Source: an uncultured Eubacteriales bacterium | GTDB taxonomy: Bacteria; Bacillota; Clostridia; Christensenellales; Borkfalkiaceae | NCBI GenBank assembly: GCA_900543915.1 | Contig: UQTB01000002.1 | Span: 66,621 to 130,620 of the forward strand | Length of the DNA: 64,000 bases | Reading direction: 5' to 3' | Shown here: positions 9,361-18,064 of the stretch, piece by piece | How positions within the stretch are numbered: position 1 is the stretch's first letter | How the letters are laid out: each line of letters begins with the position of its first letter | The notes under the pieces: model-generated | Told to the model about the DNA's origin: nothing | Seen by the model: the letters and a program-made list of their open reading frames with translations, nothing else | Databases searched by the model: none | Position numbers and translations under genes: made by a program

Positions 9361-10526
9361 TGGTTCAATTCCTCCATGATTTCGAGATAGAGCGAGAGCA
9401 GTTCCTCTTCCGGCTCCTTGCCGTATTTTGTCTTATAGTATTCGACGAACATCTCCCGGTCGGACAGATTTTTCCGCGACAATTCACGCGCGGACCGATC
9501 CTCCGTCAGTTCGAGATTCAGCTTCAGCAGATTGGGAAACAGCGTGCGCAGGTGCTTGTTCTCAGAAAAAGCAAGCGGGCGGCTCAACGTCAGCGTCAGT
9601 TCAACATAGTAATCCCGCGCTTTTTCCAGCTGCGCTTCCGCGTCTGCCAGATCACAGGCGGAAATCCGTTTCAGCCGGACGCCGCTCTGCAGAGGAATCT
9701 CCCTCAGATTTTCGATTTTTCCCCCCGAAAGGTCAAAGACAACGACCGCCTTTTCCACCGAACACTCGTCGAACGAATATTGCAGGATCGCCCCCGAATA
9801 GCGGATCGTCCCCGTTTTATTCATCACCTGTTTTTTGTGAAGATGCCCAAGGGCAATATAAGCGCAGTCGGGCATGATACTTCTGGATACGGCGCGCGCG
9901 CCGCCCAGGTCAATCTCACGCTCGCTGTCCGACACCTCGCCGCCGACCGTAAAAAAATGCCCGACCATTACGACGGGAAGCCGCTCCGCATTATATGCGA
10001 CGCCCGCATGCAGCCAACGCTTCATTTTATCCGAAAACGTTTCGCCCTCTACGGCGTTTTCCTTATAGCGGTTCTCCGTCGGATACGGGATCAACGACAA
10101 AAACGCCCGTTCTTTGTCCTTGCTTTCACACGTCAGCCATCCGGCTCCCGCGGAGAGAACGCGTGCGTTTTCCGTCGCAATCCCGGCGCGGATTTCCGCG
10201 TTGATATTTCCGGCCAGGACGATCCCCAGCTTTTCCGCCAGAGGAACAGCCGCGCAAAGGCGCATCGCGTCGTCGTGATTCCCGCTGATGACGACGACCA
10301 GCCTCTTACGCGCGGACAATTTCATGACGGTATCGTAAAAGAGATCTTCCGCTTCCGCACTCGGCAGATACGTGTCGAACACGTCCCCTGCGACCAGAAC
10401 GACATCCACGTTTTCCCGCTCGGCGACGGATACGATTTCATCCAGCACGGCGCGCTGCTCTTCCAGCCGGTCTCTCCCTTCCAGTTTTTTCCCGATATGC
10501 CAATCGGAAGTATGTAAAAATCTCAT
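9357..10526 (-). CDS. sbcD: DNA repair exonuclease SbcCD, SbcD (Mre11-like) nuclease
   Basis: This 389-residue metallophosphoesterase is the nuclease subunit that works with SbcC. The phosphoesterase motifs are visible: TSDWHIGK at the start, AGDVFDT, ISGNHDD and GHLHKK. The C-terminal part is the capping domain that contacts SbcC. It is the first gene of the minus-strand cluster, divergent from the DnaD-domain gene with a 136-base AT-rich intergenic region between them. I could not identify a convincing promoter for this direction. Confidence 0.95.
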   Translation of the reverse strand: MRFLHTSDWHIGKKLEGRDRLEEQRAVLDEIVSVAERENVDVVLVAGDVFDTYLPSAEAEDLFYDTVMKLSARKRLVVVISGNHDDAMRLCAAVPLAEKLGIVLAGNINAEIRAGIATENARVLSAGAGWLTCESKDKERAFLSLIPYPTENRYKENAVEGETFSDKMKRWLHAGVAYNAERLPVVMVGHFFTVGGEVSDSEREIDLGGARAVSRSIMPDCAYIALGHLHKKQVMNKTGTIRYSGAILQYSFDECSVEKAVVVFDLSGGKIENLREIPLQSGVRLKRISACDLADAEAQLEKARDYYVELTLTLSRPLAFSENKHLRTLFPNLLKLNLELTEDRSARELSRKNLSDREMFVEYYKTKYGKEPEEELLSLYLEIMEELNQ

Positions 10527-10588
10527 TTGCCCTCACAGCGGTAAATACCACAATATTTTGTGTCCGCGAAAAAAAGAAATAAAATATC

Positions 10589-10615
10589 TTGATTTTTTTC
10601 CATAAATATTATAAT
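10589..10615 (+). promoter_or_regulatory. Probable promoter of dnaD-dnaC-like pair
   Basis: A perfect TATAAT lies at 10610-10615. The best -35 is TTGATT at 10589-10594 with a 15-base spacer, shorter than optimal. It reads into the DnaD-domain gene whose ATG is at 10663 behind an AGGGAGA ribosome site. Confidence 0.5.
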
Positions 10616-10662
10616 ATGATTAAAGAAATAAATCAAGTATTCGGACCAGGGAGATAGCATAC

Positions 10663-12087
10663 ATGGCATTTTGCTCTTTCGCAAAAGAATATTCCGGCGC
10701 CGCCACAACGGATATCGAGAATATTTTTATCTACGAATATTTGCCGGACGCTTCCGGAGAAGCCGTCAAAGTGTATTTATACGGCTTGTTTTTGTGCCAG
10801 AATTCGGAGTTTGACATGAATCTGCCGAAATTCGCCGAAAACGTAAAACTGCCGGAAGAAACGGTCGTGCAGTGTTTCCGGTATTGGGAAGAATTCGGCG
10901 CCGTTTTGATCGCGGAAGAGGAGCCTTTTCACGTTCAGTTTCTGCCTTTACGGAAAGCAGTCGGCAGCAAACCGAGAAAGATCAAGCCGGAAAAATACGC
11001 GAAATTTACCGCGGCGCTGCAACCCCTTCTCGCCGGTCGCATGATCGGCACGAGCGAATATTCGGAGTATTTCAACGTGATGGAGACGTACAATCTAAAG
11101 CCGGAAGCGCTCCTCATGATCGTGAAATACTGCGCCGACCGTAAGGGCAACGATATCGGATACCGATATATTCTGAGCGTCGCCAGGGATTTCGGCAAAC
11201 GAGGCATCAATACGGAGGAAAAAGTGGAAAAGGAACTTTCCGCCTATGTCCTGCGCACCGCCGAACTGGAAAAGCTCCTCCGCGCGCTGAACGCCAAACG
11301 GCAGCCCGAGCCGGAAGATCTGAACTACCTGAACAAGTGGACGAAGGAACTCGGATTCGATTACGACACCATATTGTACGCCGCCGGAAAAGTCAAAAAA
11401 AGCAGCATCGCCAAGCTGGATGAATTCATCGCCGAACTGTACGCGCACAAGCGTTTTTCCAAGCGCGAGATTCAGGATTATCTCGACAACAAGCGTTCTA
11501 TTTACGAACTCGCGGTAAAAATCAACAAAGCGCTTTCCGTTTACTATGAAGTGCTGGATACGGTTGTGGACAACTATACCTCCCGCTGGCTGAACAGCGG
11601 CTATCGGGAAGACGCCCTGCTGCTGATTGCCAATTACTGCTTCAAACACAACAGGAACACGCTGGAAGAAATGGATACCGTCGTGAATGCGCTCTGCCGG
11701 GAAGGATTGATCTCCCTGGAAAGCATAGCGGAATATTTCAGGCAGTCCGCAATCGACGACAGGCTGATCCGCAACATCCTCGAGACCGTGGGGATCGGCA
11801 GAAATCCCAACAGCTGGGACAGAAAGAACCTGAAACTCTGGAAGAGCTGGAATTTCACCGACGAAATGATTTTGGAGGCAGCCAAGGCGGCATCCGGAAA
11901 GGCAAGCCCTATCGCCTACATCAACGCAATTCTGGGGAACTGGAAAAACGCCAACGTCTTTTCCCCCGACCAGATTGCGGCATCCGCGCCGAAAAACGGT
12001 AAAACGCAGCATTTTGCCAACGAACACAAATATTCCAAGGAGGAACTGGACGCAATCATCGACGACGTTGCGACCCTTGAATTTTAA
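10663..12087 (+). CDS. DnaD domain protein, replication initiation
   Basis: This 474-residue protein looks like the DnaD/DnaB family that helps load the replicative helicase in Firmicutes. Residues 1-100 form a winged-helix-like domain (SGEAVKVYLYGLFLCQN), and one or two DnaD C-terminal-type helical repeats follow (residues about 125-215 and 220-420). The tail ends NEHKYSKEELDAIIDDV. The next gene, two bases downstream, is a DnaC-type AAA+ ATPase. That pairing (DnaD/DnaB with DnaI/DnaC) supports a primosome role. The start has AGGGAGA upstream. Confidence 0.88.
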   Translation: MAFCSFAKEYSGAATTDIENIFIYEYLPDASGEAVKVYLYGLFLCQNSEFDMNLPKFAENVKLPEETVVQCFRYWEEFGAVLIAEEEPFHVQFLPLRKAVGSKPRKIKPEKYAKFTAALQPLLAGRMIGTSEYSEYFNVMETYNLKPEALLMIVKYCADRKGNDIGYRYILSVARDFGKRGINTEEKVEKELSAYVLRTAELEKLLRALNAKRQPEPEDLNYLNKWTKELGFDYDTILYAAGKVKKSSIAKLDEFIAELYAHKRFSKREIQDYLDNKRSIYELAVKINKALSVYYEVLDTVVDNYTSRWLNSGYREDALLLIANYCFKHNRNTLEEMDTVVNALCREGLISLESIAEYFRQSAIDDRLIRNILETVGIGRNPNSWDRKNLKLWKSWNFTDEMILEAAKAASGKASPIAYINAILGNWKNANVFSPDQIAASAPKNGKTQHFANEHKYSKEELDAIIDDVATLEF

Positions 12088-12089
12088 TC

Positions 12090-13007
12090 ATGGCATCCCT
12101 TTCCCACATCGTGGAACAACAACTGCAGGCGAGCCGGGAACAGGCGGAATACCGCGCAGAGCGAAATCTGAACAGAGCTTTGGAGGACGGATCGTTCCGG
12201 CAGGCATACCGGGAACTGAAGGAATTGGAAGTACGGCTGGCCGTCGGCGGCATCGATGCAAAAGAAACGCCGCCTCTGCAGAAAAGAAAGATACAGCTGA
12301 AAGGCATTTTGGCAGAACGCCTGAAGAAGCTCGGCATAAACGAACAGGATCTCGTGCCGCAGTATGCCTGCAAAAAATGCGGCGATACGGGCATTTCGGG
12401 AACGCATTTCTGCACCTGTTACAGAGAAAAACTCGCCGCGCTGTCAGCTTCCCCCATCGGCATTCCGATCGGTCTTTGTCCGACTTTCCGGGACGACACC
12501 GCGGCCAAACCGCAGGCGCTCGAAACCCTCTATCGGAAGATGAGAGAATTCTGCGATAAATTTCCCTCGACTGCGATTCGAAATCTGCTTTTTACCGGAT
12601 CCACCGGGGGCGGAAAGACCTTTCTCGCCAGCATCGTCGCAAGAGAAATTTCCGAAAAAAAATATTCGTCCGTCGTCGTCACGGCATTCGCTTTAAATCG
12701 GCTTTTCGTTCGTTATCACACGGAGCCGGGCGAAAAGCCGGATCTCTCCCCGCTGACCGACTGCGATCTGCTGGTAATCGACGACCTCGGCACGGAACAG
12801 ATCTATAAAAACGTGACGCTTGAATACCTGTTATCCACGATATCAGAGCGTATTCTGGCGCAGAAACACACGATCATCACTACAAACCTCACGCCGGAAG
12901 AGCTGCTCGACCGCTACGGAGACCGCCTGTACAGCCGGCTGATGGACAAAAGGATCGGAAGAGCGATCAAATTCCCCGATACGGACTTCCGCCTGATCAA
13001 AGAATAA
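12090..13007 (+). CDS. DnaC/DnaI-like helicase-loader ATPase
   Basis: This 305-residue AAA+ protein is probably the loader of the replicative helicase. A zinc-binding cluster (CKKCGDTG then CTCY) lies near residues 92-110. The Walker A motif is GSTGGGKTFLA near residue 172 and the Walker B is LLVIDDLGTE near 230. The end contains the RLYSRLMDKRI region typical of DnaC/DnaI/IstB ATPases. IstB was considered, but no transposase gene is adjacent and the DnaD-domain partner lies two bases upstream. Confidence 0.92.
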   Translation: MASLSHIVEQQLQASREQAEYRAERNLNRALEDGSFRQAYRELKELEVRLAVGGIDAKETPPLQKRKIQLKGILAERLKKLGINEQDLVPQYACKKCGDTGISGTHFCTCYREKLAALSASPIGIPIGLCPTFRDDTAAKPQALETLYRKMREFCDKFPSTAIRNLLFTGSTGGGKTFLASIVAREISEKKYSSVVVTAFALNRLFVRYHTEPGEKPDLSPLTDCDLLVIDDLGTEQIYKNVTLEYLLSTISERILAQKHTIITTNLTPEELLDRYGDRLYSRLMDKRIGRAIKFPDTDFRLIKE

Positions 13008-13040
13008 ACGGCAGCCGCGCCGAACGGGGCGCAGATTACA

Positions 13041-13075
13041 AAAAATAACCGCCGCTGCGATTTGCAGCGGCGGTT
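13041..13075 (-). terminator. Terminator of the fucose operon
   Basis: A perfect 12-bp stem (13047-13058 with 13064-13075, loop GATTT) is followed on the minus strand by ATTTTT. It lies 45 bases past the fucI stop. It may also stop the converging dnaC-like transcript, although only three T residues follow on the plus strand. Confidence 0.88.
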
Positions 13076-13119
13076 TCCAATATAACCTAAGAGGGAGGCT
13101 ATAACGGACTGTGAGCGAT

Positions 13120-14928
13120 TCAGCGATAAAGCGGGCCGTATTGCGCGCACGCTCTGTAATCGGCGCCCTCTTTATCCCGCGTGCCGAACGCAGACCATGC
13201 GTGCGGGCGGTAAATATCCTTGTCTTCCAGATTGTGGAAGGAAACGGGCATTCTCAGCATGGAGGCGAGCGTCACGAGATCCTTTCCGACGTGTCCGTAC
13301 ACGAACGCGCCGTGATTCGCGCCCCAGTTCGCCATCACGTTATATACGCTGCTCCCTGCCTCTGCGGTTGCAGTCAGCCGGGGAACAAACCATGTCGACG
13401 GCCACGTTCTGTCCGTACGATATAAAAGTGCGTGATCTACTTCCGCAGGCAGGGTCACCGTCCAGCCTTCCGAAATCTGCAGGGTGTAGCCGATCCCGTC
13501 CACCATGTTGACGCGTGCGAGCGTCACGGGCATTTCGTGTTGCGTCGAGAAGGAAGAAGAGAAGCCGCCGCCGCGGAAATAGCCGCGGTTTGCGGGAGAA
13601 AATTCAGTGTTATCGAGCATTGCGTCGATGTCCTTCTGTTCTACTTCCCACCAGCGCTTCATGCAGTAGTTGCCGTCCACATCCACGCTCACACCCGTGC
13701 CGTCCAAGGCCGCCGCGCCCGAATTGATCAGGTGCATAAATCCGTTCGCCGCCTTTCCTTCCGGTTTCCAGCCGGTCACTCTCTCGACCGCTTCCGGACT
13801 CCAATAGGTTCTGACGTCTGCAAAGACGCTCGAACGCCCGGTCAGCAGATGCAGAAAGAGCATCGCGATCCCGTTGCAGTTGTCGTTTTCAGTCGCCAGT
13901 ACGGTTGGCTGTTTCTTGCCGTTCCAGTCGAAAGTAGAGTTGAGAATGGCCTCCGTAAAGTCTCCGTTCGGGAGATAATCCGTCCACATTCTCTGCCCCT
14001 GGAAACCGCCGAAAATCGCATTTCTTCCCAACGCCTCTTCGTTGCAGGTCACGTGATCCAGCATGCGCTCGGAGTCCATTTTCTGCGAAGCGAGTTTGGG
14101 ATTCCCCAGCATGATATCCCTTACGATCAGCGTCATTTTTACGACGAATTCCCACTGCTCGTCCAGCTCTTTTCTCGTAAAGTCTTTCTGCTCGAATGCG
14201 GTTCCGTTCCAGTCCTTGCCCTCTTTTACCTTTTCCTTGACGAATTTCAGCGCCTTTTCATACTCCGCATGGTCGTAAATCGCAAAGTCGATACGCCGTT
14301 TGATCTCCGTCATATCCACCCACTCGGTGCGGATTCCCAAAAATTTCTGCATGAGATTGGCGTCGGCAAAACTTCCGCCGATTCCCATCGCCACGCTTCC
14401 GATCCCCACGTAGGCTTTATCTCTCATCTGCCCGACGGCCACCGCGCAGCGGGCGAAACGCAGGATCTTTTCTTCCACGTCCGGCGTGATGCCGCTCATG
14501 TTCATATCCTGCACATCTTTGCCGTAAATCGCAAATGCGGGCAGCCCTCTCTGGGCATGCGCAGCCATAACGGCGGCGAGATAGACCGCCCCCGGGCGCT
14601 CCGTGCCGTTAAAGCCCCAGACCGCTTTTACCGTCAGCGGATCCAGATCCATGGTTTCGCTCCCGTAACACCAGCACGGCGTTACGGACAGCGTCGCGAC
14701 GACGTTCTGTTCCCTGAAGTATTCCGCGCAGCGCGCAGCTTCCGCGCCGCCGCCGATCGTGCAAGGGGAAATTACGACTTCGCACGGCGAGCCGTCCGCG
14801 TAAAACACGTTTTTCTCAATCAGCTCTTTCGCGGCATTCGCCATTCCCATTGTCTGTGCTTCCAAGCCTTCCCGAATGCCGCCCCATCTGCCGTCGATGG
14901 TCGGCCGAATTCCGATTCTCGCTTTCAT
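13120..14928 (-). CDS. fucI: L-fucose isomerase
   Basis: This 602-residue cytoplasmic enzyme converts L-fucose to L-fuculose and normally needs Mn2+. It starts MKARIGIRPTIDGRWGG, a family hallmark, and its length matches FucI (about 590-600). FucI enzymes often also act on D-arabinose. It is the last gene of the transporter operon: TAAATG joins the mutarotase stop to its start, and a strong terminator follows. No fuculokinase or fuculose-phosphate aldolase is in the window, so the rest of the pathway must lie elsewhere. Confidence 0.95.
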   Translation of the reverse strand: MKARIGIRPTIDGRWGGIREGLEAQTMGMANAAKELIEKNVFYADGSPCEVVISPCTIGGGAEAARCAEYFREQNVVATLSVTPCWCYGSETMDLDPLTVKAVWGFNGTERPGAVYLAAVMAAHAQRGLPAFAIYGKDVQDMNMSGITPDVEEKILRFARCAVAVGQMRDKAYVGIGSVAMGIGGSFADANLMQKFLGIRTEWVDMTEIKRRIDFAIYDHAEYEKALKFVKEKVKEGKDWNGTAFEQKDFTRKELDEQWEFVVKMTLIVRDIMLGNPKLASQKMDSERMLDHVTCNEEALGRNAIFGGFQGQRMWTDYLPNGDFTEAILNSTFDWNGKKQPTVLATENDNCNGIAMLFLHLLTGRSSVFADVRTYWSPEAVERVTGWKPEGKAANGFMHLINSGAAALDGTGVSVDVDGNYCMKRWWEVEQKDIDAMLDNTEFSPANRGYFRGGGFSSSFSTQHEMPVTLARVNMVDGIGYTLQISEGWTVTLPAEVDHALLYRTDRTWPSTWFVPRLTATAEAGSSVYNVMANWGANHGAFVYGHVGKDLVTLASMLRMPVSFHNLEDKDIYRPHAWSAFGTRDKEGADYRACAQYGPLYR

Positions 14929-15354
14929 TTATCTGATCACTCCTTTTTTCAAAATTATATTCGCGTAAATCTGCTCCTCACCGGATGCGATTACTGCAAA
15001 CGCTTCCTTAGCACGTTCGTAAAAAGCGAAACGCTCCATATATCCGATCCGCGCATTCGGCTCTTTTTCTGCCGCCACGCGCCTGTAATCTTCCCAAATC
15101 ACGGGGACAACGGCGTCCCCCTTTACCACTTCCATCAAGATAAAATTTTCCGCCGCGTACGTATCCAACGGCATAACGCTCAGGATTGCGGACAGCAGTT
15201 CCGCGCCGCCGATCCCGTCCGCGCGGACGACGCGCCTGCCGTACTGTACGGCGGGAAAATTCGCATCCCCTATCACGATTTCGTCTCCGTGTCCCATTTC
15301 CGCCAAAATCTTAATCAGCTCGGGCGACAAGAGTTTCGGTATCCCCTTTAACAT
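14929..15354 (-). CDS. fucU: L-fucose mutarotase, RbsD/FucU family
   Basis: This 141-residue protein starts MLKGIPKLLSPELIKILAEMGHGDEI (first part), the RbsD/FucU fold that interconverts sugar anomers. Placement directly before fucI (TAAATG) makes FucU the best name. The motifs HGDEIVIGDANFPA and the late NARIGYMERFAFYER match the family. It probably supplies the anomer used by the isomerase. It follows the binding-protein gene by about 100 bases containing two hairpins. Confidence 0.9.
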   Translation of the reverse strand: MLKGIPKLLSPELIKILAEMGHGDEIVIGDANFPAVQYGRRVVRADGIGGAELLSAILSVMPLDTYAAENFILMEVVKGDAVVPVIWEDYRRVAAEKEPNARIGYMERFAFYERAKEAFAVIASGEEQIYANIILKKGVIR

Positions 15355-15381
15355 AATTTCCCCTCAATTATAAAGCTATCC

Positions 15382-15434
15382 GCGCGGAATACCGCGCATT
15401 GATTGTTTGCGGCGGCGAGACCTGCCGCCGCAAA
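15382..15434 (-). other. Two intercistronic hairpins between binding protein and fucU
   Basis: An 11-bp perfect stem lies at 15406-15416/15424-15434 and a 6-bp GC stem at 15382-15387/15392-15397. Neither is followed by a T-run on the minus strand. They fit a stem that protects the upstream binding-protein mRNA or partly reduces readthrough, a common arrangement in sugar ABC operons. Confidence 0.6.
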
Positions 15435-15452
15435 TTCAATGAACCCGTTTCC

Positions 15453-16493
15453 TTAACCCTTATAGAAGATATTTTCTTCTTCCAGCTGATCGATGTTTTC
15501 GGACGTGTACCATCTTCCGCCGATACCGACGTCGGAGACCGTTTCACCCGCCAGTTTCTTCGCGGCAAGCTCTACCGCCTTGTAACCGATATTGTAGGAA
15601 TCCTGCGCGACAGAACCGACGAGAAGCCCGTACGTTTTACCGGCGTCCTTAATCCAGTCATACTGATTGGTACCGCAGTCAAACCCGCAGAACAGAATGT
15701 TTTTATAAGTATCCGCATTGTCCGAAACTTCCGGATAAACTTCATTGACGACGCCTTCATTGGTCATGAAAATCGCAGAGACGCCTTCGTTGTTCAGCGC
15801 CTGAAGGGCAGCCTTATACTCACCTGTGTTATTCGTCTTTGCCTGAAGGTGGATTTCAATCGTGAACCCGTCCGCCTGCGCAAGAGCCTCGATCTTCTCG
15901 ATAAAGCCGTTCGCTCTGTCGAGCCCGGTGGCAGTCGCGTCGTGCCGGATTACGCCGACATGATACGTCGTTCCCGCAGTCAGCTTATTGTTATCCTTTA
16001 AATATTTATAAAAATTTTCCGCTACAACCGCCGCGGCAGCCTTGTTATCCGTCGCGACGCTGCCGACTGTGGGATCTTTCCCCTCGGTGATATCCGCGCC
16101 GTCCGAATACAGACCGCTGTCAAATTCCACAACAGGGATTCCCTTTTCAAACGCAGTGACCAATTCGTCGGTGAAACCGAGCCCGATCGTCGCGAGCACC
16201 ATTGCCTTTGTGCTCGCGTTCCCCAGAGCCGCCTGCACCATTTCGCGCTGGGTACCGACGTACTCTTCGCTTTCGCCTACAGGCCCCTTAAACGTGACGT
16301 TATAGCCGTATTCCTCCCCCGCCGCCATAGCGCCTGACTTGACCGCCTGCCAAAACGCATGCGTTTCTCCCTTTGCAATGACCGCAATGGTATCTTTACC
16401 GCCACCCCGCTGACAGGCTGCTCCCGCAAAAGCAATGACCCCGCACATCAGAACCGCCAGTACCATTACCAGCTTTTTGCCAAACCGTTTCAT
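15453..16493 (-). CDS. Sugar ABC transporter substrate-binding lipoprotein
   Basis: This 346-residue protein has a basic, hydrophobic signal (MKRFGKKLVMVLAVLMCG) ending in a lipobox-like AGAAC near residue 26, so it is probably lipid-anchored outside the membrane. The mature part is the periplasmic-binding fold of the RbsB/LacI-type (cluster B) with IAVIAKGETHAFWQAV at the start. The ribosome site AGGAGG is 6 bases upstream. Its operon with fucU and fucI suggests fucose or a fucosylated sugar as ligand, though this is inference only. Confidence 0.9.
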   Translation of the reverse strand: MKRFGKKLVMVLAVLMCGVIAFAGAACQRGGGKDTIAVIAKGETHAFWQAVKSGAMAAGEEYGYNVTFKGPVGESEEYVGTQREMVQAALGNASTKAMVLATIGLGFTDELVTAFEKGIPVVEFDSGLYSDGADITEGKDPTVGSVATDNKAAAAVVAENFYKYLKDNNKLTAGTTYHVGVIRHDATATGLDRANGFIEKIEALAQADGFTIEIHLQAKTNNTGEYKAALQALNNEGVSAIFMTNEGVVNEVYPEVSDNADTYKNILFCGFDCGTNQYDWIKDAGKTYGLLVGSVAQDSYNIGYKAVELAAKKLAGETVSDVGIGGRWYTSENIDQLEEENIFYKG

Positions 16494-16536
16494 AAATTTC
16501 CTCCTGTTTTTTTAATTTAAATCGCAAGACTGCGCT

Positions 16537-18063
16537 TTAACCGTTCTTTTTGCGGCGCTCCGCATGTTCGGCACGCCTGGCTTTCGCTTTGTAGGCCTTC
16601 TCTTCCCGCCTGATACGGGTATCTTCTTTTTTCAGCCCGGGCAGCTGTTCTTTCCGCTGTTTTTTCAGCGCGAGGATCTCCGCATTGATTTCCGCTATGC
16701 GATCCTGCGCCTCCTTCGCCACGCTCTCTTTCGTCTCCAAAATCGCAGCAGCGGCTTCGCTCCCCTCTTTTTTCGCGCGCTCTATGATTTCTCTCGCGGC
16801 TCCCTTATCGGCTTCTCCCGACTTTTTCAAAGCTGCCGCTTCCGCTCTTCCCTCTTTGACGGCCGCCCTTTTGGCGCGTCCGGCGCGGATGGAGACGTCG
16901 CCCGCACGGGATCGCTGAACATCTCTTTCAACGCGCAGCGCTTCGACTTCCTCCGCCGTCGTTCTCCTGAGCTTCTTTGCCCCGCGCTCGATTTTCACGC
17001 GGTTCATGGATTTCTTTTTGAATACGTCCAACAAAACTGCGCCGACGACGATCAGACCGGTCACCGCATAAGTTATGAACGTCGCGGTGAGCGTACTGTC
17101 AAACTGAATCAACGTAAAGTTGAGTCCCTGCCGGATTACCACGAGGATGATCGAGCCGAAAATGGTACCTATGATCGACGCAAAGCCGCCCGTCGTGCTG
17201 GTCCCGCCGATGTATACGCCGGCGATCGCATCCAGCTCCATCCCGTTCCCGCTCGCAAGCGTCAGAGAAGGATTGGACGCCGTCCAGAAAAGCGCCGCCA
17301 TGCCGGCGAACAGACCGCCGATCGCATACGCAATGACTTTATATTTATCGACGTTGATTCCTGAAAGGCGCGTGGCTTCCTCATTGCTTCCGATCGCCAG
17401 GATATACCGGCCGACCTTTGTCTTGTACATTACGACCATGCAGATGATTGTCAGAACAATGACCCAGACGAGGCCGATGGGAAAGCCGTTCAGATTCGTA
17501 AAGATCTGCTGGAACCAGCTGGACGCCGGGTACTTGATCGCAGAAGAGCGACCGGTGATGCTCTCCGCGATTATCGCGGAAATCCCGCGGGAAAACAGCA
17601 TGGTACCCAGCGTTGCGATAAACGGCGGAAGTTTGCACTTCGCCACCAGAAAGCCGTTGATCAGCCCGAACACCAGCCCGAAGATCAGCATCAGCGGAAT
17701 GGTCAGCCAAAGCAGATCGTTGACGGTAGTCGACGTTTCGCAGATCGCCCCCGCCATAACGGCGGACGCGATGCAGGAAGTACCGATGGAAAGATCGATC
17801 CCGCCCGTCGCAATGACGAACGTAACGCCCAGCCCGAGGATCGCGTACGGAACGAACGACTTTGTCATCGTCAGCAAGTTGCTGGAACCGGCAAAGCTGC
17901 TGTTGATCAGCGTGAAGATCAGAAACAATATGAGCGTCGCGCCGATGATGATCATGTTCTGCATTCCGTGCACTTTGACGTAATTGACCGTCTTTACGCC
18001 GAACTGGCGGCTGCGGCCGCGCAGATTCAGCGTCACTTCATATTGGTTTGCCACTTGTTTCAT
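16537..18063 (-). CDS. Sugar ABC transporter permease with long charged tail
   Basis: The ATG at 18063 follows GGAGGGAGGAAAACTAAA and sits just past the ATPase stop, giving 508 residues. Residues about 30-345 are the RbsC/XylH-type permease with 8-10 hydrophobic helices, including GGIDLSIGTS and GGTSTTGGFAS, family signatures. Residues about 350-508 are an additional cytoplasmic tail, very rich in Lys, Arg, Glu and Ala with heptad-like spacing (for example AEINAEILALKKQRKEQ). Typical family members end near 320-350, so the tail is unusual. Confidence 0.92.
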   Translation of the reverse strand: MKQVANQYEVTLNLRGRSRQFGVKTVNYVKVHGMQNMIIIGATLILFLIFTLINSSFAGSSNLLTMTKSFVPYAILGLGVTFVIATGGIDLSIGTSCIASAVMAGAICETSTTVNDLLWLTIPLMLIFGLVFGLINGFLVAKCKLPPFIATLGTMLFSRGISAIIAESITGRSSAIKYPASSWFQQIFTNLNGFPIGLVWVIVLTIICMVVMYKTKVGRYILAIGSNEEATRLSGINVDKYKVIAYAIGGLFAGMAALFWTASNPSLTLASGNGMELDAIAGVYIGGTSTTGGFASIIGTIFGSIILVVIRQGLNFTLIQFDSTLTATFITYAVTGLIVVGAVLLDVFKKKSMNRVKIERGAKKLRRTTAEEVEALRVERDVQRSRAGDVSIRAGRAKRAAVKEGRAEAAALKKSGEADKGAAREIIERAKKEGSEAAAAILETKESVAKEAQDRIAEINAEILALKKQRKEQLPGLKKEDTRIRREEKAYKAKARRAEHAERRKKNG

Positions 18064-18064
18064 T

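Noticed and set aside
12090..13007. IstB-like transposition helper
   Set aside because: No transposase or inverted repeats nearby; partner is a DnaD-domain protein, so a replication loader fits better.
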